Part shown: piece after piece, positions 10,235 to 20,999 of the stretch
How positions within the stretch are numbered: the first letter of the stretch is position 1
How the letters are laid out: each line of letters starts with the position of its first letter
Origin: Gari tellinella
Taxonomy: Eukaryota > Mollusca > Bivalvia > Cardiida > Psammobiidae
NCBI GenBank assembly: GCA_922989275.2
Contig: OV277858.1
Coordinates: forward strand, 16,677,727-16,741,726
DNA length: 64,000 nucleotides
Direction of reading: 5' to 3'
Position numbers and translations under genes: made by a program
The notes under the pieces: generated by a model
What the model was told of the DNA's origin: nothing
Seen by the model: only the letters and a program-made list of their open reading frames with translations
Databases searched by the model: none

Positions 10235-11575
10235 TTAAAAGCAGAAATACAGATTTTTGTTTTCGAAATACTTTCGTTATCTGAAGCCCTGTATTTACAG
10301 AGTTGTCCTTCTTTCCATTCACAAGGGAGGCTTTTTAATTGGTGCAGCACAAACATATTATAAATAAAATTTAAAAAGCGAATTTCTTAGATAAAGCTGC
10401 TTTTTCTGAAAGAATCACGTCCCATGGAGTTCTAATGGGATTCCAAACAACAGTTTTATGCAGGTTTCCCAAAAACACAATGCAGCTTTAATTTCTATTT
10501 CTAAAGATTGTAACCTACCTGGTATCATTTTTTTAATATTGATAACTAATAATGTTATAAGTGAAGTTATAGTTTATTAGTATAGCTATGTCCTTAGTTT
10601 GTGTACTATTTCAACTAAAATATGCTTTTGATCCCAATTTTTTCCCCCAAATGTATCTAGTTTCTGTTGAACTATATGTGTATTGCAAGCAAATAATCGA
10701 TATTAATTTATTTTTGATCCATGTAAATCTTGTTTCACGTTTTGTCTTGTTGGCCAATCCGCGAACGTTTAAAGAGGTAATATGTATATGTGTTGCCGTT
10801 ATATTATGGTGGTTTAAGGTAAATAAGTTGCTTTATTGCTGTGTTTTCTAGTAAAGAGTTGTTTTCAAAGTTTAAAGGAAAGAAATGTTGTAGAGAGTAG
10901 TACAATACTAGAAAAGATGTATCGTACCGCCCAACTGAATACATTGCCTGCTTTTTGTAAAAGGAAAACAACAAACAAACAAGTAACATATACAAAACGG
11001 ACCTTTGTCCCCACAGGCCTGCCAGCCCCATCCGTAAACATTTGGAACCTAGGCCTGTGTAAATTACACTCTTTGTAGTATTCAGTATTTGTTTTTTCGA
11101 AGTTTCGAGGGTGAAAAATGACATGCCGATGGCAACAATGATTCTAACTTTATACAGCTATAATACCTGAATATGTACACTAATGAATGTCGGTGCACTA
11201 TGGGTGCACTACAAGCGCACACACTTTGTAAACATTATAGACTCCTGTAGGAGCCCCTCGCTCGGGGTCTGCACTGTAATCTTAACAAATATTTCTATAA
11301 ATATTATCTATAGGGAGAACGATCCAAATGGTGTTCCTCGGAACGCCAGAGTCAACTCCCGGTAAGAATCAGTCAAAACGAGATTTATGGGAAAAAAGTA
11401 AAAGCTTCAGTTTAGCAGAGGTTAATATTATTATATCAATAGAGATATTAATGTTGGTTTGGCATTCTGTCAACCCTGAACAGAATATTAAGAGATATAC
11501 ATCTAGAGATCAAGCGTGACTACATTTATTCCTATGTGTGGTTTGTTCGATTAAATCACTTTTTAAAGTATTTAA
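10235..11575. other. Unassigned spacer
   Basis: Open frames of 60-106 codons occur on both strands over 10588-11519, but none shows a recognisable domain. The overlapping plus and minus frames at 10804-11124 cannot both be coding. No repeat was recognised. Confidence 0.35.
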
Positions 11576-11580
11576 CACGT

Positions 11581-11655
11581 TTAATTTAACGCGAGTGGTA
11601 AGTATCACCGTCTGTCACGCGGGAGACCGGGGTTCAATTCCCCTTCGGGGAGCCA
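11581..11655 (+). pseudogene. tRNA-Asp(GUC)-like pseudogene with encoded CCA
   Basis: From about 11595 to 11652 the sequence follows the metazoan tRNA-Asp: GTGGTAAGTATC (D arm), CTGTCACGCGG (anticodon loop with GTC) and GGTTCAATTCC (T loop, B-box). It ends GGGGAG and is followed directly by CCA (11653-11655). The 5' acceptor strand (TTAATTT) does not pair with the 3' strand, so this is a degenerate or retroposed copy, not a functional tRNA gene. The encoded CCA may mean it came from a mature tRNA or is part of a tRNA-derived SINE, or it may be chance. Confidence 0.6.
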
Positions 11656-11682
11656 GACGTCACGGTATCGAAGAAAAGGTTA

Positions 11683-11810
11683 CAGCCTGAACGGGGCTCG
11701 AACCCGGGACCTTCGACCGACGGACTACCGACTGAGCTAACCGGCTGCCTACAAACTAATCTCCCCAACTGTGTTAGGTACGGTACTGTGACATACTTCC
11801 GTCCTTGAAT
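11683..11810 (-). mobile_element. tRNA-derived SINE-like repeat, copy 1
   Basis: The minus strand of 11749-11683 carries an A-box-like TTAGCTCAGTCGG and a B-box GGTTCGAGCC in a GGCAGCC...GGCTG frame. The anticodon region is short by several bases, so it is not a normal tRNA. About 55 bp on the other side (AACTGTGTTAGG, GTACTGTGACATA) are shared with copy 2 at 11939-12065, which shows that the repeat unit is larger than the tRNA head. Confidence 0.65.
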
Positions 11811-11938
11811 TACCCTACATAAAAAAGTTCAATTGTGAGTTAGTCTATGTTATATTTGCAGGCGCTGTTTAGCGAGCCATACACTAACCGTCACGGCCCG
11901 ACGTTGTGGGCCAAATGTAACAAGGGGGCGAGAATATG

Positions 11939-12065
11939 CAGCCTGACCGGGGCTCTAACCAGGGACCTTCGGACAACCGTTCCGACGCTCTACCGACTGA
12001 ACCAGCCGGCTGACTACAACTTAATCTCCTCTACTGTGTTAGGTTCGGTACAGGGACATAAATGT
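11939..12065 (-). mobile_element. tRNA-derived SINE-like repeat, copy 2
   Basis: The minus strand contains CTGGTTCAGTCGGTAGAGCG, close to the A-box, and GGTTAGAGCCCC, a mutated B-box, in a full-length tRNA-like arrangement ending AGGCTG. Its flank is the same as that of copy 1, in the same orientation about 255 bp away, so the two may be a tandem pair. Confidence 0.65.
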
Positions 12066-12069
12066 TAAT

Positions 12070-12650
12070 TGAAAAATGAAGACGAATAGTGTTCGGTATG
12101 ATGATGGTCAATGACATGGGCAAATTGTATACAACGTTGTAGATTTAAATACTGGTTAAAGGTTGATTGTGTCTGTTTTTGATACCCTGAAAGAACTTGT
12201 GTATGCTTACAACCACTTTCAAAGTTATTCGAGATTAAATCAATCTTTAGTTTAGGCTTTATTGAAAACGCAATATACTAGAAAAGTATTTGTCACGTTA
12301 ATGCAACTCTTTTATTACTTTATATATGCCATATTTTGTACCAAAACTGTCGCAAAAAGGATGATTTCCAACGACAGTAATGCGATATTTTTAGCAGATT
12401 ATATATTTCAGCATGAAAACTGTGACTTTGTTAACAAAGTGTACATGCTATGTTATTGTTGCCTTACTATTGAGTCCTTCTAAACCGGATAGTGTCTGCA
12501 GATTAGCCGTTTTCACATAAAAGCGACGCTATCAATACACTTCAATCTAGTAGGCTATACCACTCGTAAGTTGTAGTGATTGTATTTCATTATGTTAAGC
12601 TGTGATTCGCAATGTGTTAGTTGTAAGATATATAGCCAACATCAAAATAA
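12070..12650. other. Unassigned spacer
   Basis: No gene or repeat was recognised. The 73-codon frame at 12262-12483 has no identifiable motif. Confidence 0.35.
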
Positions 12651-12654
12651 AAAG

Positions 12655-13175
12655 GGTTTAACTGTATAGTCGTCACAGTGAAATGATTATGTGTCCCTCG
12701 GGGCAAGGTTTGAAGAGAAAAGTTTAACATTGCCGTACGTTTCGATGGTTATTAAATACCGTCGCCCTACATAATATACACAACTTAATTGCAATATTGA
12801 AAATCCATCGGCTTGTCATTTTATGTTATGGGGGGGGGGTAAACGGTTTGGATGCCGACCATGTTCCGTGTTAGCGTTGCATTTATTTCAAACATATATC
12901 AATTAAGAACCGACATTATCAACAAATTATACTTCAAAAAACTTTACCAAGTGCTGTCTAATGCTATAATGTTGGTTATATACAGGATGTGCTAATGCTG
13001 TTTAAAAGCCAACCTGTATTTTAGTAGTATCTTAATGCAGAATACTTGAAATGATTATTAATGTTGATAATTTTCGATTGGCATTAAATAACTAAACTAT
13101 ATTGTTTTCGAGTAAAAAAGAGCTTTAACTTGTTCAATATGTAATTATTTTCTGTTAAACATGTCGTGTGATTAC
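12655..13175 (-). repeat. Dispersed repeat D, copy 1
   Basis: About 520 bp matching, in inverted orientation, the copy at 52230-52745. Shared blocks include TGTCCCTCGGGGCAA, GCCGTACGTTTCGATGGT, AAAATCCATCGGCTTG, ACCAAGTGCTGTCTAAT, GCTAATGCTGTTTAAA and AATAACTAAACTATATTG. A shorter and more diverged third copy is at 23280-23530. No coding capacity or inverted termini are evident. Confidence 0.8.
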
Positions 13176-13499
13176 ATTCTGACATTTTTTTAATTATTTT
13201 CATAGTTTGTTATGAGCCAGACGCAACATAAAGAAAAAAACCAGAATAAAACTTTACATACTCCTATCGGAATAAAATGACAAGATGTCCTCAAATAATA
13301 CAGTTTCTGTCCTTTAAGAATTACAACACAATACAACTGTTAATTTAATTCCCCATTCTTTAATAATGCAGTGATATCAGTACCAAACCTTTAACGAATA
13401 AACGTCTAGTACACTAATGACTGTCTAAAGGTCCAAGATAAAACCATTGAATGTCTAATTTATACATATTTGTGGGTTACAGTCAATCTGTGTAATCAG

Positions 13500-13584
13500 T
13501 CATTAAAATTTTCAGTCATTACGTGAATTGATTGTTTCACTTAGTCAGTTCACGTAATGACTAAAATATTCAGTCATTTAATGA
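13500..13584. repeat. 85-bp palindrome
   Basis: Arms CAGTCATTACGTGAA and TTCACGTAATGACT flank a short AT-rich loop, with further pairing outward (TCATTAAA / TTTAATGA). It is consistent with a small foldback MITE. Confidence 0.65.
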
Positions 13585-13589
13585 AATTA

Positions 13590-14435
13590 CTTAAATTGAG
13601 CGGCCATAATTACACAAATAGACTAAAGGTCATTTGTGAGTTTCAGGCAATGTGTGAAATGACTTTTATTTAATAGAATTCATCAGCAATTGTTCATTCA
13701 CAGCAATAATTATGCGTTTTTTGTATTAATACTCATAATCAAACTATTGTTTAAGAAATTTTGCAACAAAAGTTAAAATAATTATATGATACAAAATACA
13801 TGCATTTTTTTCAATATTTCAGTTTGTATCATTAGATACTGTTATCAACATAAATAGCTTAATTGGTTTGTTATATTCCATCGAACTATTTCACATACAT
13901 TTATTAAGTGATAAAAACAGACAGTTGTTACTGATTGGATAAAACAACTTAATTGATTGTTTGTTTTACCTGACCGTTTCATGCACATTAGTTTTAGTAA
14001 GGATTGGATTATCTTTTTTTCACACACTCAGATAATGATAAAAACAAATGACACAAAGCCTGAAATGATTACCTTAATGAAAAATCAAGATGTCAATTAT
14101 TGAATTCTGCAAACACCTTTAATATAAAGATATATTGTCTCAATTGGAAAAAATGCATTATTGTAAGTGATTTGAAACCAACAACCTGACACATATAAAC
14201 GTTGAAATGGAATTCGGAGATGCTGTGTTGAAGAGGTAATCAAATTTTATGGTATTTTATATTTATATTGAGTAGATATCTGCCTGTTAGTTAGTAGCTT
14301 AAAGCAGCTTCACGGTAAAGCAGGCTGCTCATCCGTTTAACGTTCAACCAACTGTAAGTGGTAACCCGTGTTCACACATACAAACAGTTTTTGGAGACAT
14401 GGGTTAAGCATAATTAAATATTGTTTTCAGTGAAA
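13590..14435. other. Unassigned AT-rich spacer
   Basis: Nothing recognisable as a gene or repeat family. Confidence 0.35.
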
Positions 14436-14440
14436 TATCG

Positions 14441-14537
14441 AATTTAATCAATTTCATGAACATCAGACTATTATGTTTAACTCATGGCTTCGCCACTCGT
14501 GAAAATATAGCGTCTGATGTTCACTCAATGGATTAAA
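14441..14537. repeat. 97-bp foldback repeat
   Basis: Outer arms TTTAATC and GATTAAA, and inner arms ATGAACATCAGAC and GTCTGATGTTCA, pair across a loop. The loop contains a second short stem (CATGGCTTCGCCACTCGTG). It is probably a MITE. Confidence 0.65.
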
Positions 14538-14574
14538 TTAGGATCTTACACTGAACAAAAACCAGTTATCCTGT

Positions 14575-14755
14575 ATATTGCCATTTTGATTATATATGAA
14601 CATGCATAATTTATATAGACATATGTTGATTGACAAAATGAATAAATTTAAACAATAGTCGAAATGTTCCTGTAGACTGTAAGGACATTGTTTAAAACTA
14701 GTAAAGCAGTTTTCTAGGTATCCAATTTGAATTAACTTCAAGTAATAATGTTGTT
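14575..14755 (-). repeat. Dispersed repeat E, copy 1
   Basis: Inverted match to 50705-50890 and, over its first part, to 50985-51150. Shared blocks include GTAAAGCAGTTTTCTAGG, CAATTTGAATTAACTTC and the GTAATAATGT end. Unknown class. Confidence 0.65.
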
Positions 14756-15039
14756 ATCTGTTTTCAATTTGAATGACCTTATCATACTGTATACCCTCAT
14801 GTCGTTTATTCGCGCGCTACCATTATTTCACCTATTTAGCACTGGCGTGGGCTCTAGCAAAGTAAGAATACCCTTCGTTTCTGCTTTTTGTTTTAGTCGA
14901 AAATGTCATTTTATTCTTATTTTTACTACAATTGAAAGGTTATTTCAATGTGAAGTTTGAAACGTTAGGCATGCTTTAACACCAACATAAATAACGCTTA
15001 TTGAAGGTATACATGTAAGCACAATTCATTAGTATTTGT

Positions 15040-15115
15040 CTTTAAAGTCTAGGTCTCACTGTACAAAATACAACGTCATCAAGCGTGTGCAGTTCACCTC
15101 TGACCTCAGCTATTC
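15040..15115 (+). repeat. 75-bp conserved dispersed repeat, copy 1
   Basis: The stretch beginning GTCTTTAAAGTCTAGGTCTC and ending TCACCTCTGACCTCAGCTA recurs at 54690-54765 in the same orientation with only a few differences. It has no inverted termini. It could be a fragment of a longer dispersed element. Confidence 0.7.
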
Positions 15116-15243
15116 TAATACCATCTAGACATGCGTATCCCGGTTTTTACATATACAGCTGAAGCAATGCATATATCTAGGTCCAGAGGGACAGGGTAGA
15201 TCTAGACTGAAATGTCCGTATTGCTTCAGTTTAAATCCTTTAA

Positions 15244-15447
15244 CCAGATAGTTCTGATGATAACAGGAATAAAGAATCGCACTCATGTTCTGTTTTTAGC
15301 TCTCCTCTTCCTTGGGAGTCCATACATATGCAAGGTACGGATGTTAACAACAACAACAAACCAAATCCAGTTCTTAAGAAGCATTCTCAATTTCTTTCAT
15401 CGCTTGTAAGCGGCATAGGGTTTATGGCAGAGGTTTTCGCCAAATAA
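15244..15447 (+). pseudogene. Unidentified exon-like segment, paralogue of 38999-39404
   Basis: An open frame of 67 codons between stops encodes SSPLPWESIHMQGTDVNNNN, then KPN, KKH and FLSSLVSGIGF. It aligns in frame with the minus-strand segment at 39270-39050, and the only length difference in the shared core is one extra Asn codon (3 bp). I do not recognise the protein. Flanking non-coding sequence is also shared between the copies, so this is a duplicated genomic segment and not a processed copy. The upstream half of the exon and the start exon seen at 39 kb are absent here, so this copy is probably a fragment. Confidence 0.4.
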
Positions 15448-15946
15448 CCAAAATTATATAAGCTCGTGTTTCTTTCTGGTTTACTGAACAGTACCTTTGA
15501 TACTAACATGAACGAAAAACAAATTTACCGTGCTATATCAGTATGATTAACAATGACCGGAAACTGATAATACAACGATGTGAAAATAGTCCCGTTACAA
15601 CTTCTGTTCCTGTGTCCATCCTACGATAAATTCTAATTCCAGATCGCTCGATTGAAATAAATGTACGCAAATTTTAAAACGTTTTGCTAATAGTTTGTAT
15701 GGTAGTTGAACTATTTAGATGAAAAATAGTTTATTCAATGTATTTAGATGTTAAAGTTATTTAAAGCTGGGGTTTAGAACAAAACTTCAAACCGTTTTAA
15801 GATATTATGCTTTTTTAAATGGGTAAAATATAACAGCCAGAGGAGGGGAGACCTAATAAAAAATAGTCCGAGGCGATACTGAAAACCTAGCAGTGTAGAC
15901 CCTGTTAAAACCTTATTTGTCATGTTAGAATTGAACTAATCTTCTT

Positions 15947-16087
15947 CCATGGTTGCTATGGCTTCATATACCACGATGTGCCGTTCTGACGCGCTGCAAA
16001 TTAACCACTTGGGCCTTTGTCCCTCGTCGTTAATTTGCTACGCGTCAGAACTCCAAATCGTGGTATATGAGGCGATAGCAAACCATG
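15947..16087. mobile_element. Palindromic MITE, 141 bp
   Basis: Arms CCATGGTTGCTATGGCTTCA and GGCGATAGCAAACCATG, then ATATACCACGAT and ATCGTGGTATAT, then TTCTGACGCG and CGCGTCAGAA, then CAAATTAAC and GTTAATTTG, pair across a short loop. It sits in the part of this repeat copy (about 15490-16110) that is missing from the inverted copy at 38.9 kb, so it is a later insertion. Confidence 0.75.
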
Positions 16088-16193
16088 TAGCGAAGCTTAT
16101 TTCTTAAATAAACCATGGCAACGATTCCTTTAGAACAAGTTAAGGTAATAAAACTGCTAAAGAAGAGTTGTGGTAATTTAAGATATAGATATA

Positions 16194-17666
16194 TACTGAC
16201 GAGATAAAGAAACACCATATCGACATTTGGCGTTAATTTCGTTCCATAGTGGAAAATTTGGCTAAAATTGCAGATGTACATGTACTCTGACCGACAAATT
16301 GAACAAATTAAAATTTGAACGATTGTATCCAGCGCATTGCTAAATTCATGTAACTGCGCACCATTTACACGTGCAGCTCGTGTGTGTCAACCATGTGGTT
16401 TTATCTGGTGATGATTGCACTGGTACATGTGTAAGTCGACACACAACCATAATTTTAGAGATTTTCATCAATCATGCCGAGGTTAAATTCTGAAGAGAGG
16501 GCCTGAGAGTTTTGGCCATGCTTGAATGTGGGCGAACGCAAGAACAAGTCGCTAGACTTTTTAGCGTCTCTCGTTCAACAATATTGCGTCTCGTTCGACG
16601 TGTTCGAGTCACAGGAACGTTTAATGATAGACCACGTCCCGGTAGACTGCATGTCAAGTCAATACGGACGGATAATTATATCCGTCAACGCCATCTACGT
16701 GACAGATTTGTAACGACTGAATCCACATCACGTCTAGAGGAAGGTAATCGTGGTCGCCGAGTTAGTCGATATAGTTAGAAATGGACTAAGATAGCAAGGT
16801 ATTGTCTCCTGCAGGCCCTATCGTGGCCTTGTTCTTACCACACGTCACCGTCAACAACGTCTTATTTGGTCCCGTAACCATCTCGGTCAGCGCTGGCATG
16901 ACGTTGTGTTTTGTGACGTGTGACGTTTTAACATATTGAACGCCGGACGTATCAGTGTCTACAGACGACACCATATACGTTACACTGACAATGCCGTTAC
17001 GGTGGTGGCGGCGTAATGGTCTGGGCAGCCATCAACTATAAATTTAAGTCCAAACTCATCGTGTGCCAAGGTAACCTCAATGCAAGGCGTTTACATGGAC
17101 CAGATATTGCGGCCTATGGTTGTCCCCATGTTCCGCCAACATCACGGCCTTGTCTTCCTGCATGACAACGCGCGACCCCATGTTGCACGAGTCACCATGA
17201 ACTTTTTACAGACCAGTAACATTAACGTTTTGCCTTGGACTGCTTGTTCATCGGACTGCAATTCCATTGAACACGTCTGGGATTACATTGGACGCCGATT
17301 ATGTCAACGTCAACCACAGCCTGACAACGTCCGAGAATTGACGTTAGCGCTCCATCAGGAGTGGGCCAGGATCCTAAGGTATCTGTTACAAAACGTGTGT
17401 GGTTCCATGGCACGACGCCTTGCTGCGGTTGTTGCAAGTAGATGTGGCCACACGCGTTACTGATTAGTTCAGTCAAATTGTTGTGACTCTACAATCCAAA
17501 TTTAAAATTTAAAGCATAATTTTACCATTAAATGCTGTCTAATACGTCCATCGGTTCTCTGCAATGATCAGTTATACAAATGGAATATTATTTTCTATGA
17601 TTTGATTTCGGTTAACAACATAATGTACCTTGAATTAGAATGAGGCGTTTCTTTATCTCGTCAGTG
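16194..17666 (+). mobile_element. Tc1-like (Tc1/mariner) transposon, 1473 bp
   Basis: The left terminus TACTGACGAGATAAAGAAAC and the right terminus GTTTCTTTATCTCGTCAGTG are inverted repeats of about 20 bp. They are flanked by TA target duplications (16192-16193 and 17667-17668). The length is typical of Tc1 elements. The inverted paralogous segment at 38.8 kb runs straight through this point (GATATAGAAC around 38831-38840), a natural empty site with a single TA. The encoded transposase is broken, so the copy is non-autonomous now. Confidence 0.92.
16473..17463 (+). pseudogene. Tc1-like transposase (DD34E), broken
   Basis: The protein begins MPRLNSEERA at 16473 and shifts frame near 16505. 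It continues MLECGRTQEQVARLFSVSRS, the first helix-turn-helix, followed by the NDRPRPGR linker. The middle part (about 16790-17035) keeps RPYRGLVLTTRHRQQRL and FCDV-stop-RF, where the first catalytic Asp survives but the next residue but one is a stop. From 17080 a clean frame carries HDNARPHVARVT (second Asp) and CNSIEHVWDYIGRR (catalytic Glu), and ends SRCGHTRY, the usual C-terminus of this subfamily. At least two frameshifts and a stop make it non-functional. The catalytic residues are otherwise present. Confidence 0.9.
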
Positions 17667-17668
17667 TA

Positions 17669-18005
17669 GAACATTGTACAAATTAAATTGTTCATGCAAA
17701 TGTCTATTGTATTGTTGATAATGTTCTAAGTCCACATAATGGACATAGAAAATTGTAACAATGAGTGAAATAGAAGGTAGAGTTTAAGAAATTTATCTAT
17801 CTCGAACCAAACGTAAATCAGATTTAAAATAATATGCTTACAATACTCATCAATCCTTAATTGAAACTCTTTGCAATCATAATTTATCAGTTTAGTCGAA
17901 AAAATCTTCAAAAATCATCAGAATTATGCTGTTTAATGGGTCCAAAACTTTAAAGTTGATTTTCTCAAAACAACCCTCATGTGTGATTGAACGTTGTAAG
18001 ACTAA
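17669..18005 (+). repeat. Dispersed repeat F, copy A (right of Tc1)
   Basis: Together with 15235-15490 and 16110-16193 this forms one repeat copy that matches 39270-38520 in inverted orientation. Shared blocks here include AGAACATTGTACAAATTAA, CAAATGTCTATTGTATTGTT, AATGAGTGAAATAGAAGGTA and AAAACAACCCTCATGTG. Confidence 0.8.
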
Positions 18006-18009
18006 CACG

Positions 18010-19705
18010 ACGAACTGTTCGTCCACAAGCTCTGTATGTAACGCGACGCAATATGACTTCATTTACGACGACGTTAACGTAAACACCATAACGTTTTGGC
18101 GGAAATCTATATAGCGGAAGGTCTGCAAACTACGATTTCAATCAATTTAAAATGTGATTAAGCTTGTTATGTGATACATAGAATCTCATATTCGTGCTGA
18201 TTATTTGACTCCGCCAAGGCTCGCGTAATATTAATTTAGTCAACTCGTTGATTAAAAATGATAAATAATGATCACTCATACAATATCATCTATTTATGAT
18301 TAATATAGCATGTATAAAGATTGTCAAAAATAAACTGTTCAGTTCGTCCGAATCAAATTCATTCGTAATCGACCGAGACCCAATGTGGTCGATTAGAAAC
18401 AAAATAGGCATGAACATTCCGAAAAAAGCATTACAAACGCGAACAAATGACGAGAAAGGACAGACATGTCAAATTGCATTATAAGTGACAATGCCGAACA
18501 GTTATTTTCAACAGTCGTTTTTTATTGACGAATGAACATAAGTATGGTCAATGACAGCAACAACTACAGAATTACAAGATAATATGGTTTTTGTCAAGTC
18601 TCAAATGATGACTTGTACTCAGTCACATGACGAGCAAACCAAATGAAATATATACGAAAAGGTCAAATGTAAAATAAACTAATCGAAGTAATCAACTAAA
18701 ACACAGGACATCCTCTTCAAGAAACCTGGGCGGATAGACATTTAACGTAAATGCAATTTAAAAAACATCCGAAAACCGAAAGTATATAAAACTGTCATCT
18801 GTTACATACACAACCTTACCGAAAGAATGACGTACCATCCTTCGTACAGTAAAACGTTTTACAGAATTTCCAAATTCAAAGAATCCATTTTAATCCTATT
18901 CAAATGATTTATTTCATTATACTACTAAACTAACTTTCTGTGAAATAAAAAAATAGTCATTCTTTCTATGAAAAAATTACCTGTCAAACAAACATTGAAC
19001 ATAACCAACTTTTACCTCGAACATCGATTTATATTGAAAGGTTGCTTATTGCTATTCTATCAAAACACATTGGAAAATATGCCATTGATGTATGAAACTT
19101 TTTATAAATATTCACAACAACAATTGAATGTATGAAAACTACTTTTTATTCAGCTCCCGTGTCTCAAAAGTGTGATCACACTCTTCAGAATGAATACTAT
19201 TAAAATAAATCATTTTTGTACATCGATTAAGTAAATCTGTAATTGCTGAAATGCAGCCTAAAGTCATATAGAATATTATTCAATAACAGTTTTCTACAGT
19301 TTGTTAGTAATCTCGGAACTGACAGTTATGAAAACTCATGCCATCAGTAATGTGTGCTTTGATGCAGTTTAAGTGTTTTTAGAAACTTCCCGTGAAACAT
19401 ATCAGTACTAACTTCTGGTTGATTTACGTGTGCTTGCTTAAGCGTAAGTCTGTATTGCTGCTCTTCTTGTTTGTATTGTGTCTGAGAGTTTTAGAAGATG
19501 GCTTAAGTGATGTTTTTAACACGTTCTGTATCTTACTGCTGTTCTTGTTTGCTGCAGCATCTACATCTCCTGTCTCTGAGCCTCCCTTATCAAGCAATAA
19601 TAATTGTGTTCTATATCAGTTTTCGCTCATATGTGTGGTCCTTCTTTCTGGAATATGTGTATACATGTATTTGTAATCGGTTGCTCTATCACATTATATG
19701 CATGC
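18010..19705. other. Unassigned spacer
   Basis: No gene or repeat family recognised. The frame 18296-18484 (62 codons) is preceded by an AG-ending pyrimidine-poor tract and has a mixed composition, but there is no identifiable domain or paralogue in the window. Confidence 0.35.
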
Positions 19706-19709
19706 TCAA

Positions 19710-19890
19710 GTTAAGAAATAAACCAATTCCTAGGTGTTTATTTCTGTGCATTAGATCACAGTAAGAAGTTGATATTTGGAGTCATTAGATCACGAGGCGT
19801 TTAGGGCGAGTGATCTAATTACCTACATCTCAACGACTAACTGTGATCTAATGCACGGTAATGGACAATTACGAATCTGTTATTTTAATT
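19710..19890. mobile_element. Palindromic MITE A, copy 1
   Basis: Outer arms of the AGAAATAAACCAATTC / GAATCTGTTATTTTAATTC type pair with each other, followed inward by TGCATTAGATCACAGT / ACTGTGATCTAATGCA. A core hairpin TTAGATCACGAGGC / GAGTGATCTAA follows. A second copy with a duplicated core is at 35850-36105. No coding capacity. Confidence 0.8.
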
Positions 19891-19899
19891 CTAACGGGA

Positions 19900-20325
19900 T
19901 ACCGGAAGCGTTTTCAGTTGCTACCGACGCAATTGTGGCTGTTCCTGTTACTTAACACGGCTTTAACCCCCGATATTTTACTTCGACTGAATCTTTCAGC
20001 ATCAGTTGTTTTATGTATGACGTTAAGTTTTGCACTTGTCTATGCCCTGCTACTGACATCATTGATGTGTTGCAAACAACCTTGCGGTGTAATATTGTAG
20101 TTACTGAAGACTTAATACAATGGTTGGTATATATGTTAGACAAACAAGCATTAGTAGACCGGTTGGCCATAACGATTGATAGCTTGTTTACACCTACAGT
20201 AGAGTTTTCATACAATATTTCTTGTTCTAACCCATCAAATGTTCTTATAGGCATTTAAAAAAACCTATCACAATTGGGATTTAGTTTGGATATATACAAT
20301 TGAAAATATTTTACTTGACAATATT
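19900..20325. other. Unassigned; overlapping open frames on both strands
   Basis: Frames of about 80-100 codons overlap on opposite strands (20013-20258 plus, 19952-20254 minus). Neither has a recognisable domain. The segment lies just beyond the C-terminal end of the Crypton/DUF3504-like remnant and may be its decayed continuation, but I cannot show that. Confidence 0.3.
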
Positions 20326-20329
20326 CACC

Positions 20330-20915
20330 TTCAGATGAATACATTATAAGGTTCTTTGGCGTGCTCCCTGGTGTCTAGGCCGTGGTGGGTCTTATCAGCT
20401 TCATTGTATGCCGTCGTAACATATGTCCTTCATTTTGGGTCAGTTTTGATTACAAATGAATTGTTCGTTAGCTGATGAAGTCCCTCGTGGCCTTTGAGTC
20501 CCAACTGAGCAACTAGCTTAAATAATACTTAATTTTGTAAACTTTGTGGGTTTTCTTTCGGAAAGCAATCCACGTTGATAAAGTTTGTTTAAGTCTTCAT
20601 CACATATCGGTTCCTTATGATATGACAAGTCTTTTCTTTTTCGTGTACACCTTTTATTAGACCTGTCGGCACCTGCTTTGAAGGCATGAAGTTTCGATCA
20701 TGCATGATTTTCATTTGCCTTGAGTGCAGAGGGGATGTAAGCCATCCGTTGATACCTGCTCTTATTGAAACTAATGACGGTTTGGAGTAGTCTTTTCCAC
20801 TTTTTTTGCAAACTGGCATAAAACTTTTGATGCCATGTGTCTAGATCAAAGTATTCCATAACTTCAAAGTTGTCATTTGGATAATCATTCTTCAGCATCC
20901 AGACTGTGAAAGATA
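20330..20915 (-). pseudogene. Crypton/DUF3504-like (tyrosine-recombinase type) gene remnant
   Basis: On the minus strand, DLDTWHQKFYASLQKK (about 20860-20815) shifts by one frame into KSGKDYSKPSLVSIRAGING. This continues with MKIMHDRNF, PTGLIKGVHEKEK and a stop near 20589. Beyond it, in another frame, come LGLKGHEGLHQL, NSFVIKTDPK and RTYVTTAYNEADKTHHGLD. This order (KFYxxVRKKxGxxYSxxSLxxIRAxIxR, GLxKxLxKEGK, GRxGxExLRxLxxxSFxIKTD, YVTxxxNEAxKxHxG) is that of the DUF3504 region shared by Crypton elements and ZMYM/KIAA1958-type proteins derived from them. Two or more frameshifts and stops mark it as decayed. The tyrosine-recombinase catalytic end is not seen. Confidence 0.7.
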
Positions 20916-20999
20916 AACAATAACTTGAATAAGACCAGCTATGTGTACCAAGCGCGTAATTATACATATAATACACAAACGGAATCGCAAATTTGGTCC

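Noticed and set aside
10804..11124. 106-codon minus-strand and 80-codon plus-strand overlapping frames
   Set aside because: No recognisable domain, and they contradict each other as coding sequence.
11581..11652. Functional tRNA-Asp gene
   Set aside because: The 5' acceptor strand does not pair with the 3' strand.
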